Positions 27,190 to 34,468 of a DNA stretch of 43,167 nucleotides are shown here, piece after piece. The DNA lies in assembly GCA_024227135.1 (NCBI GenBank), contig JAAELC010000516.1, positions 1 through 43,167 of the forward strand, written 5' to 3'. The translations under genes and the position numbers were made by a program. The notes beneath the pieces are model-generated. The model worked only from the letters and a program-made list of their open reading frames with translations. It ran no database searches and had not been told where the DNA came from. The DNA is from Gammaproteobacteria bacterium. GTDB lineage: Bacteria > Pseudomonadota > Gammaproteobacteria > Chromatiales > Chromatiaceae. The number at the start of each line of letters is the position of its first letter. Position 1 is the first letter of the stretch.

Positions 27190-27600
27190 GTGGTGGTCTA
27201 TACCGCCCGGGGTGAAGTATTGTTGCTGCGGCGCACCCACCCCAGCCGTTTCTGGCAGTCGGTTACCGGTAGCCTGCGTTGGGGTGAGACCGCCCGCCAC
27301 GCCGCCCGCCGGGAACTGTTCGAGGAGACCGGGCTGCATGCCGGTGGCGGGTTGGTGGATTGCCGGCATCGGGAAAGGTTCCCGATCGTGCCTCCCTGGC
27401 GCGATCGGTATGCCCCGAGTGTGTTGTATAACACCGAACATCTGTTTCACTTCAAATTACCGGCCCGGCGTATTGTCCGGCTCAATGCCCAGGAGCATAC
27501 CGCTGCGCGATGGATACCCATCCGAAGGGCGGTTAAAATGGCGACTTCCTGGACCAACCAGGAGGCGATAGCAGATCTGGCGGAACCGGAAGAATTCTGA
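27190..27600 (+). CDS. nudB: Dihydroneopterin triphosphate diphosphatase (Nudix)
   Basis: A Nudix hydrolase of the NudB type, which removes pyrophosphate from dihydroneopterin triphosphate in folate synthesis. The Nudix box GSLRWGETARHAARRELFEETGL fits the G-x5-E-x7-REUxEExGU pattern, and FWQSVTGS and DRYAPSVLYNTE are NudB-like. The frame upstream of GTG 27190 encodes the conserved first strand (FKRPESVL) with no ATG, GTG or TTG before it; the only candidate is ATA at 27157, overlapping the aspS stop. If GTG 27190 is used, the protein has 136 residues and lacks that strand start. Either a rare ATA start, a lost start codon or a base error is possible. Confidence 0.85.
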   Translation: MVVYTARGEVLLLRRTHPSRFWQSVTGSLRWGETARHAARRELFEETGLHAGGGLVDCRHRERFPIVPPWRDRYAPSVLYNTEHLFHFKLPARRIVRLNAQEHTAARWIPIRRAVKMATSWTNQEAIADLAEPEEF

Positions 27601-27801
27601 ACCTCCCGCTTCCGATGGGAAGCGCCCGGCGCCAGTTCGTACCCTCCCGTCATTTTCCATCACTCAAGGCGGGTATTGGGGCTGCGGTGAGGGGGGCGCG
27701 CAGGCAGCCCAGAGGGCTGTGGCCAAAGACCCGGGCAGGCAACGGAATAAAGTCCGTTACCCACCCGCTCAGTACATCGAGTTCAATCGCCGTGCGGTAC
27801 G

Positions 27802-29679
27802 TCAGGCAACGCTGGCCGTCTGCAGTTGATCGTCCCCACTCTGTTCCTTGTGGTCGGTGGTGAGGTCGAGTTCCAGATAGACCTCCCGGGGACTCTCCGA
27901 GGGCATACGGCGGAAGTGGTGGCTTTCAAACACTTTCAGCATCGGCCTGTTCTCCGCTCTCACATAGGCGTTCATGGTTGCGATGTCTCGCTGTCTGGCG
28001 ACCGAGATCATTTCATCCAGCAGTGCCGTGGCCATCCCTTTTCCCTGATGGATTTCTCTGACCACGAATGCGGCTTCCGCAGCGTTGTTCTGCTCGATGA
28101 AATAGTAGCGTCCGACCGCCTCGAGTTCCTCTTTCGGGCCATTTCGTTTAACGATACACAGGGCCAGGTCCTTACTCTGATCCACCGCAACCAGGGCTGA
28201 CGCCTTTTCTCTGGACATCTGTTTCGGGTGATGGCTGTAACGCATCAACAGTGTCTCTTTGTTGTGGGAGTAGAAGAACTCCTGCAGGAGTCTTTCATCC
28301 GCAGGGTGCAGGGGCCTCATGTTGTACTTGGCTCCCCCGAAATCCATATTGCGCAACTCCACGGGGCCGAGTTCCCGGACGGGGAGGGGTTTCTGTTTCT
28401 GGTAACTGGGTACCCAGTAATGCTTTCTGACCTCTGACAGGAGTTGTTCCCGGAAATTGGGATGGGCTATCTGTATCAGTTCCAGTGCCCGTTCACGGAT
28501 ACTTTTACCCCTCAGGGTCGCGATACCGTACTCGGTAACCACATAGTGCACGTCACCCCGTGACGTGACGACGCCACCCCCTTCGGTAATGAACGGCACG
28601 ATTTTGGAAATGGTGCCAAACTTAGCCGTCGAGGGTAAAGCGATAATGGGCTTGCCGCCTTTGCTCATGGCAGAACCCCGGATGAAGTCGACTTGCCCGC
28701 CGATTCCGCTGTAGAACTGATAACCCACCGAGTCGGCCACTACCTGTCCGGTCAGATCCACTTCGATGGCACTGTTGATCGATACCATTTTGTCGTTGCG
28801 GGCAATGTTGGCGGGGCAGTTGATGTGCTCCGATGGGTAAAACTCAACGTGGGGGTTTTTGTCTACGAACTCATAGAGGGCCTGGGTTCCCATACAGAAA
28901 GTGGTTACCGTCTTACCCTGATGAAAGGTTTTCTTTCGGTTGTTGATCACACCCGATATCATCAATTCGATGATGCCATCGCTGCACATTTCGGTGTGAA
29001 CCCCCAGGTCCCGGTGATTACTCAGATACTTGAGAACGGCGTCCGGGATTTTTCCGATGCCCAGTTGGAGTGTGGAGCCATCTTCGATGAGCATGGCGAC
29101 ATACTGGGCGATCTTTTCGGTAATGGGATCCATTTCCCCGGGAATCAACTCTGGAATGGGTTCTTCTATTTCCATCCACGCATCGACTTCGCTGATATGG
29201 ATGAAACTGTGCCCATGGGTTCTGGGCATGTTCGGGTTGATCTGGGCGATAACCTTGGGGGCCGATTTAATGGCGGCCGACACGATATCAACCGATGTGC
29301 CCATGGAGCAGTAGCCGTATTCGTCCGGTGGGCTCAGGCTCACCAGCGCGGCGTCCAGGGGCAGGATTCCTTCCCGGAACAGTTCGGGTATTTCAGAGAG
29401 GAAGCACGGCGTGTAGTCTGCGTAGCCGTCGGCTACTGCATTTCTGATACCCGGGCTGATAAACAGTGAATTGATTTTAAACAGGTCGCTGTGTTCTTTC
29501 CGGGCCCAGGCGTTCTCCCCCATCGTGAAGATGTGAACGACCTCTATGTCATGGAGGTTTTTTGCGTTGTCGATGAGGTTGTTGACCAGGCCGTTGGGGA
29601 CAGCAGCGTTAGAGCCAATGAATATTCTGTTACCGGATTGAAGGAGGTTTTCCCATTCGAGAGAGGATTGAGCGTACAT
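27802..29679 (-). CDS. Acetyl-CoA hydrolase/transferase fused to a GNAT domain
   Basis: A 625-residue two-domain protein. Residues 1-430 form a class I CoA-transferase of the acetyl-CoA hydrolase/4-hydroxybutyrate CoA-transferase type, with SLSPPDEYGYCSMG, INSAIEVDLTGQVVADSV (catalytic Glu candidate) and YGIATLRGKS. Residues about 450-600 form a GNAT acetyltransferase domain with the acetyl-CoA loop HQGKGMATALLDEM. Such fusions are known in bacteria; the first domain moves CoA between carboxylates, and the second may acetylate and regulate it, which is inference. The start (ATG 29679) has only a weak ribosome site. It is monocistronic, with 502 bp of non-coding DNA upstream and convergent with nudB. 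Confidence 0.9.
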   Translation of the reverse strand: MYAQSSLEWENLLQSGNRIFIGSNAAVPNGLVNNLIDNAKNLHDIEVVHIFTMGENAWARKEHSDLFKINSLFISPGIRNAVADGYADYTPCFLSEIPELFREGILPLDAALVSLSPPDEYGYCSMGTSVDIVSAAIKSAPKVIAQINPNMPRTHGHSFIHISEVDAWMEIEEPIPELIPGEMDPITEKIAQYVAMLIEDGSTLQLGIGKIPDAVLKYLSNHRDLGVHTEMCSDGIIELMISGVINNRKKTFHQGKTVTTFCMGTQALYEFVDKNPHVEFYPSEHINCPANIARNDKMVSINSAIEVDLTGQVVADSVGYQFYSGIGGQVDFIRGSAMSKGGKPIIALPSTAKFGTISKIVPFITEGGGVVTSRGDVHYVVTEYGIATLRGKSIRERALELIQIAHPNFREQLLSEVRKHYWVPSYQKQKPLPVRELGPVELRNMDFGGAKYNMRPLHPADERLLQEFFYSHNKETLLMRYSHHPKQMSREKASALVAVDQSKDLALCIVKRNGPKEELEAVGRYYFIEQNNAAEAAFVVREIHQGKGMATALLDEMISVARQRDIATMNAYVRAENRPMLKVFESHHFRRMPSESPREVYLELDLTTDHKEQSGDDQLQTASVA

Positions 29680-30181
29680 CTTTAGATACTGCCAATTACA
29701 AAAATAAGAATTAAAAAAATAGCTTACGGATAACGAGGTGAATCTGAGGGTCGTTTAGGACAGGCGTCGGTTTTCCTGGTTGAAAGGATCACGATGATGC
29801 TGTTTTTTTCCGGTAAGCCCACATAGGATGATATCGGCTGCTTCTACCGAACTTGAGCACTTGAAGCGAAGAATTTTTCACACCACTTTGAGTACTGCTG
29901 TGACTGTTGGTTCCGTCTCTGGAAAAGGTTGCATGAAAAAATATTTTCATTCCGGAGGACGGCATTCCGGGGTCCGTTGAGGACTGCCCATTCTATCACT
30001 TTCTTTCATTGCTATTGGTGTAGCGCCGGTTCATGCCCACCGCGGAGCGGTAAGAGCTTCGTCCCTACACTGAGCGTGGGGACGAGGAAAAAAACAGTGT
30101 GAGGGAGGTGGTGGGGGGAGACGGGGACTGGGTTTCCACGCTCCGCCCGCCAGGGGAGTCTCCTGGCTCCCAGGTGTACTG
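29680..30181. other. Gene-free region with small palindromes
   Basis: No coding frame is convincing. It should contain the promoter of the CoA-transferase gene, and a run of T/A-rich sequence lies next to that start. Two hairpins sit near the right end: ACCGC-GGA-GCGGT (30039-30051) and CGTCCC...GGGACG (30060-30084), the latter followed by GAGGAAAAAAA. They resemble dispersed intergenic repeats and the second could terminate transcription on the minus strand. Confidence 0.4.
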
Positions 30182-30823
30182 TTATTTTGAAGCTTTTTTC
30201 AGTTTCGCCTCGGCCTGGGAAATTTTTTCCTTTGCCCGGGCCTGGGCATCGGCGGTTTTGGCCTGGGCTTCCGCGGTTCTGGCCTGGGCCTTTGCGGTTT
30301 CTGCCTGTGACTTGGCGGTCTCTGCTTGAGTGCGAGCCTCAGACTGGAGTTCCGCCTGGGCTTCAGCGACCTCGTTGTGGGCTTCTTCCCTGATTTTTGC
30401 CGCCTCCGCTTTCGCCTGTTCCCTGACTTTGGTGATCTCTACCTGATTCTCGCTCTTGATAGATTTTATCTGGGCATTCGATTGCTTCTTGAGCTTGTCG
30501 AGCTCTGATTTGTGCTGCTTCCCGAATTTCACCATATCCTGTTCCAGTTTCTGGATGGCTTCCTGGGTATCTGCCAGTTCCTGTTCCATCTGCATGGCCT
30601 TTTCCTGGCTCTTGGCTGCGCGTTCCTGGGCTTCCGCTTTGATCTTGACCGCCTCCGCTTTAGCCTGTGTGGCTTCTGCCTTGGCTTTTGCGGTCTCAGC
30701 CTGGGCCTCAGCCTGGGCCATGACGATCTTTTCCTGTACCCGTGCCACTTCGATTTGTGCTTTCGCGGTTTCCAGTTGCGCTTTGGCAACCTGCAGCAGA
30801 CTTTTTGGTTCTTTCCCAGCCAT
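30182..30823 (-). CDS. Alanine-rich coiled-coil protein
   Basis: A 213-residue protein composed almost wholly of Ala, Lys, Glu and Gln in heptad-like repeats (units of the AETAKAQ type), predicted to be one long alpha-helical coiled coil without Pro, Cys or a hydrophobic membrane segment. A start with AAGAGGA upstream on the minus strand supports translation. The repeats are also visible in the DNA, so the length may vary by recombination. LEA-like, TolA-linker-like or structural filament roles are possible; I recognise no family. It lies alone between large non-coding stretches. A long plus-strand frame through it is a compositional shadow. Confidence 0.7.
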   Translation of the reverse strand: MAGKEPKSLLQVAKAQLETAKAQIEVARVQEKIVMAQAEAQAETAKAKAEATQAKAEAVKIKAEAQERAAKSQEKAMQMEQELADTQEAIQKLEQDMVKFGKQHKSELDKLKKQSNAQIKSIKSENQVEITKVREQAKAEAAKIREEAHNEVAEAQAELQSEARTQAETAKSQAETAKAQARTAEAQAKTADAQARAKEKISQAEAKLKKASK

Positions 30824-31339
30824 GATCGTTCCTCTTGTGGATTTATCCTTCAGCTTGTAATTATGTCGTTCCGGACAGGACAGTGATCGGTATGTCAGGA
30901 TTTCCCCGGAGTTTCAAATGCCCAATACTACCTGCAGATACGCGGGTTGCCGAACATTGAACCTGACGACGCAGTGATGAAATTCAAGGTTTCGAAAAAA
31001 TGGTCCCGATCGCGACTGCCGTCCGACCGTTTTCTGTCGGGTGATGAGCAAACTCAGACTGGATCATACCAGACCGTATGACATACGGGAGGCGGGGAAT
31101 TTCTGACATTGCCTGTCTGTTTAACAAAAGAGCCAGACAAGACCGCGCATTGTGGTATCTTTTGATGAAACAGGTCGGATTGCATCCTCGACCCGCCGGC
31201 AGTACATCGTTGCATCACGCTTCCCGCCCCGGTGGGAATGACCGGTGGGACCTGCTCAGATTTACGGGCACTGAAGCAGTCGCAGGTTATTCTGACTTCT
31301 TGCTATAAACAGATATCGTCACAGAAGGATAACATCCTG
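30824..31339. other. Gene-free region between divergent genes
   Basis: No supported gene. It must hold the promoters of the coiled-coil gene (leftward) and the aldose dehydrogenase gene (rightward). The main structured element is the palindrome at 31074-31088. A short frame at 31078-31308 has no ribosome site or recognised product. Confidence 0.4.
31074..31088. promoter_or_regulatory. Operator-like palindrome CCGTATG-A-CATACGG
   Basis: A perfect seven-plus-seven inverted repeat around a single A, about 250 bp upstream of the aldose dehydrogenase start. Compact symmetrical sites of this size are typical of dimeric repressor operators. No regulator gene is adjacent. Confidence 0.35.
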
Positions 31340-32482
31340 ATGCAAACTCAATATCTATCGATTCGAGCTTGGTACAGCATTTTCTGGTTTACTCTGTTCT
31401 GGTCTTCTGCAGTATTTGCCTCCCAGACATTGGAGCCAACGATCGCCGACGATCGCGGATTCCGGGTAGTGACGGTCGCCGGGGGGTTGGAGTATCCCTG
31501 GGGGCATGCATTCCTGCCAGATGGCAGGATTCTGGTGACTGAGCGGTCCGGTAGATTGAGGATTGTCGAAAAGGGTGTCTTGAACCCCGAGCCGATCGAC
31601 GGTTTGCCCAGGGTGACCGTGAGCGGCCAGGGCGGGTTGCTGGATATCACTCTGCACCCGGACTACCCGAAGAACGGCTGGATCTATTTCTCCTACGTGG
31701 GGTCAGGCCCCGGGGGAAAGGGAACCGAAGTGGCCCGCGCCCGCTTGACCGGGAACGAGCTGTCGGATCTGGAAATCCTTTTTCGTATGGAACATAAGAC
31801 CCACACTTCCAGGCATTTTGGCTCCCGTCTGGTGTTCGACAAGCAGGGATATCTCTACGTTTCGCTGGGAGATCGGGGTGACCGGTCTCGTGCTCAGCGC
31901 CTGGATGACCACGCCGGTGCTCTGATTCGACTTCACGATGATGGCCGGATACCCGAAGACAACCCTTTCCTCTTTCATAAGGGGGCAAAACCGGAAATAT
32001 TCAGCTATGGCCATCGCAATATCCAGGGTATGGCGCTGCATCCGGAGACCGGGGACGTCTGGACCCATGAGCATGGTCCCCAGGGGGGGGATGAGATCAA
32101 TATCGCCAGGCCGGGTGTCAATTACGGATGGCCGGTGATCACTTACGGGGCCAACTATGGCTTCGGTACCAGTATTGGCGAAGGAACTCAGAAAACAGGA
32201 ATGGAGCAGCCACTCTATTACTGGGTACCTTCCATCGCACCCTCGGGGATGGCCTTTTATACCGGTGACCGGTTTCCCCAGTGGCGGGACAGTCTCTTCG
32301 TGGGGTCCCTCAAATTTGATCTGCTGGTCAGGCTGACCCTCAAGGGCAACATCGTGATGGGGGAGGAAAGGTTACTGGCGGATCGACTGGGTCGTATCCG
32401 GGATGTGAGCGCGGGACCCGACGGGTATATCTATCTGCTGATCGATTCCAGTGATGGCAGTCTGGTGCGGCTGGAGCCTTAG
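31340..32482 (+). CDS. PQQ-dependent aldose sugar dehydrogenase (YliI/Asd-like)
   Basis: A 380-residue periplasmic beta-propeller enzyme of the soluble glucose dehydrogenase family. The N-terminus is a signal peptide (hydrophobic segment about 10-27, ending near VFA). Family motifs are LEYPWGHAFLPDGRILVTERSGRLR, GGLLDITLHPDY, RHFGSRLVFDKQGYLYVSLGDRGD, GHRNIQGMALHP and WTHEHGPQGGDEIN, which include PQQ- and Ca-binding residues. The enzyme oxidises aldoses with PQQ as cofactor; no PQQ synthesis genes are in the window. ATG 31340 is chosen over an upstream frame start because it leads directly into the signal peptide and AAGGA lies ten bases before it. Confidence 0.9.
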   Translation: MQTQYLSIRAWYSIFWFTLFWSSAVFASQTLEPTIADDRGFRVVTVAGGLEYPWGHAFLPDGRILVTERSGRLRIVEKGVLNPEPIDGLPRVTVSGQGGLLDITLHPDYPKNGWIYFSYVGSGPGGKGTEVARARLTGNELSDLEILFRMEHKTHTSRHFGSRLVFDKQGYLYVSLGDRGDRSRAQRLDDHAGALIRLHDDGRIPEDNPFLFHKGAKPEIFSYGHRNIQGMALHPETGDVWTHEHGPQGGDEINIARPGVNYGWPVITYGANYGFGTSIGEGTQKTGMEQPLYYWVPSIAPSGMAFYTGDRFPQWRDSLFVGSLKFDLLVRLTLKGNIVMGEERLLADRLGRIRDVSAGPDGYIYLLIDSSDGSLVRLEP

Positions 32483-32517
32483 GGTTGCGGTGGGAAACCG
32501 GTATCCCTCAGCCCGGT

Positions 32518-32945
32518 TTCACTCCATGATGGCCGCCATCATTATGGCTGGACGAACCGGTGCCGCCTTTTCGGCTCAGCTGGGTACCATGCAGGTGAAT
32601 GAGGAGATCGATGCTTTTCGGACCCTGGGAATTTCCCCCATGGATTTTCTGGTACTGCCGCGGATACTGGCCCTGACGCTGATGATGCCGCTGCTGTGCA
32701 TCTATGCCGATGTGCTGGGGATCGCCGGCGGTATGCTGGTGAGTGTCTCCCAGTTCGATATATCGGTTGTTCAATATCTGGAGCAGACCCGGTCGGCTGT
32801 TCACTTCACCGATATCGCCGTGGGGGTTGCCAAGAGCCTGGTGTTCGGGGTTCTGGTGGCGGTAGCCGGGTGTATGAAAGGTTTACCTGGGGTCGTCGGG
32901 ATTCGGCAGCAACTGGTACCAGTTCAGTATCTATTTTCAGGGTAG
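32518..32945 (+). pseudogene. Truncated MlaE-type ABC permease
   Basis: The frame encodes the conserved core of an MlaE/YrbE lipid-transport permease (MAAIIMAGRTGAAFSAQLGT, VNEEIDAFRTLGI, PMDFLVLPRILALTLMMPLL) through GCMKGL near 32886. The N-terminal third, including the STAS or first membrane helix region and start, is missing; the aldose dehydrogenase stop lies only 35 bp upstream. The C-terminus runs into out-of-frame sequence of an MCE protein. The product would be non-functional. Confidence 0.85.
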
Positions 32946-33042
32946 CGCATCGGGTCTTCAGATCGGGGCCCCGGTGGTCCTCAAGGGTGTGACCATCGGC
33001 CGGGGAGGTTCTCCCCGGCAGGCGAGTTGCGCCGGGCCATGA
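32899..33042 (+). pseudogene. Fragment of an MCE (MlaD/PqiB-like) protein
   Basis: In the frame +1 to the permease fragment, NWYQFSIYFQGSASGLQIGA followed by PVVLKGVTIGR is the hallmark of an MCE domain (periplasmic lipid-binding subunit). It is cut off at a TGA at 33040. A further frame (ELRRAMNTDKLTGPVIVKS...) up to 33109 may be its C-terminal tail. The gene for the ABC ATPase that normally sits between permease and MCE is absent, so a deletion joined the middle of the permease to the MCE gene. Confidence 0.75.
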
Positions 33043-33106
33043 ACACTGACAAACTCACCGGACCCGTCATTGTCAAATCGACGGAGTACTTGTCGAGGTG
33101 CGAAAG

Positions 33107-33703
33107 ATGAAGCGAGTTCCCGGTGGCTGCTGGTTGATTATACTATCCCTGCTGGCAGGGTGCGCCGCGACACCCCCTTCACGTTTTTATCTGCTGACCT
33201 CCGGTGAGGCGGCAGCGGAAGGGGCGGCGCTTCAGGATCTGGTGCTGGGCGTCGGCCCGATCCGGCTGGCCGCTTACCTGGAACGTCCCCAGATCGTTGC
33301 CCGGCACAGCAGTAACCGGCTCAAAGTTGAAGAATTCGACCGTTGGGGGGGGGCGCTGGAAGCCAATATCGCCTGGGTGGTCGCAGAGAATCTCTCTCAC
33401 AATCTGGGTACGGATTCCGTACTCACCTATCCCTGGGAGCGGGCATTGAAGCCAGCTTATCAGGTCGCTATCGACATTCGCCGTTTCGATCTTGTTCGAC
33501 CCCGGGAAGTACGTCTTACCGCGCTCTGGCGCATACTCGGCGATGAAGGGGGGGAGCTGCACATGATCAGTAAATCAGATATCACCCAGCCGGTCTGGGG
33601 CGATGGGTTCGAGTCTCAGGTGGCGGCTCAGAGCCAGGCACTGGAGCAGATGAGCCGGGAAATCGCCACCGCCATCAGGTCGCTCGAGGGTACCGGGGAC
33701 TGA
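33107..33703 (+). CDS. ABC-type transport auxiliary lipoprotein (PqiC family)
   Basis: A 198-residue outer-membrane lipoprotein of the PqiC/ABC_trans_aux family. The signal peptide ends with the lipobox LLAGC, Cys near residue 19. The family motif SRFYLLTS follows, then the LVLGVGPIRLAAYLERPQIV segment. The ATG 33107 has GAGGTG just upstream. In intact operons it follows permease, ATPase and MCE genes and probably helps phospholipid transfer to the outer membrane; here it is the only apparently intact survivor. It may be a relic unless it serves another MCE system. Confidence 0.88.
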   Translation: MKRVPGGCWLIILSLLAGCAATPPSRFYLLTSGEAAAEGAALQDLVLGVGPIRLAAYLERPQIVARHSSNRLKVEEFDRWGGALEANIAWVVAENLSHNLGTDSVLTYPWERALKPAYQVAIDIRRFDLVRPREVRLTALWRILGDEGGELHMISKSDITQPVWGDGFESQVAAQSQALEQMSREIATAIRSLEGTGD

Positions 33704-33889
33704 TTCTTCTTCAGCGGCCGGGGTTGCCGGCCATCTGATCGACAGGGTCTGCCGGGTACCGGCTGCGCGGGTTGCAAGACGTGTCTTGGGGCGGGCAGCC
33801 GCAGATGAGCAGGTCCATGCTCAAAGCGGGCGACCGGACGTGATAGCATATCCCGCCTCAGAATCATCAGCTATCGGGACTCGATATCA

Positions 33890-34468
33890 ATGGACAACCA
33901 AACACCTTCATTCATTACACGCATCGTCCTTGCCCTGTCTGTATTTTTCCGGATCCTGTTCGATCCCCGGTTCGCCCTGGGGGTGCTGGGTCTCAAGGAA
34001 GGTAAAGGGCCTGCCGCAGTGGCATCTGAGTCTACAGACAGTAAGGCCGATACCAGTGCGCCACCCCCACCCCCGCGGTTGAAGGAGGCGGGTCCGGACG
34101 CAGCACTACAGCTGCTCGGACTGCTGCAGCAGGAGGGCCGGTTCATCGATTTCATCGAAGAGGATGTGGTCAGTTACGCCGATGCGGACATTGGTGCTGC
34201 GGCCCGTGTGGTTCACGAAGGATGCCGCAAGGCAATGCGGGAACACCTGACTATTGCCGAAGTGCGCTCGGATGCGGAAGGCAGCCGTGTCACGTTGGCG
34301 AAGGGCTTTGATGCGACGGCAATCCGCTTAACGGGCAATGTGGTGGGCGAGCCGCCGTTTACCGGGGTGGTGACCCACAAAGGGTGGCGTGCAACCGAAG
34401 TGCGGCTGCCCAAACTTTCCGTCAACCATGATGTAACCATTCTGGCTCCTGCTGAGGTGGAATTATGA
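33890..34468 (+). CDS. DUF2760 protein
   Basis: A 192-residue protein. An N-terminal hydrophobic segment (about 9-33) may be a membrane anchor, followed by a Pro-rich linker (APPPPPPRL, about 56-64) and a DUF2760 domain (about 70-192; ALQLLGLLQQEGRFIDFIEED). The function is not known. Its stop overlaps the start of the Hsp70 gene by four bases (ATGA), and from memory this gene pair recurs in Proteobacteria, which suggests that the protein links the Hsp70-like proteins to a membrane. The ATG has only a weak ribosome site. Confidence 0.85.
   Translation: MDNQTPSFITRIVLALSVFFRILFDPRFALGVLGLKEGKGPAAVASESTDSKADTSAPPPPPRLKEAGPDAALQLLGLLQQEGRFIDFIEEDVVSYADADIGAAARVVHEGCRKAMREHLTIAEVRSDAEGSRVTLAKGFDATAIRLTGNVVGEPPFTGVVTHKGWRATEVRLPKLSVNHDVTILAPAEVEL

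Noticed and set aside
28693-29469. Plus-strand frame opposite the CoA-transferase (258 codons).
   Set aside because: Antisense shadow of a conserved enzyme.
39-29934. GGAAAAGGTTGCAT occurs at 39-52 and 29921-29934, both in non-coding DNA.
   Set aside because: A shared 14-mer is expected by chance in a window of this size, and flanks do not match.
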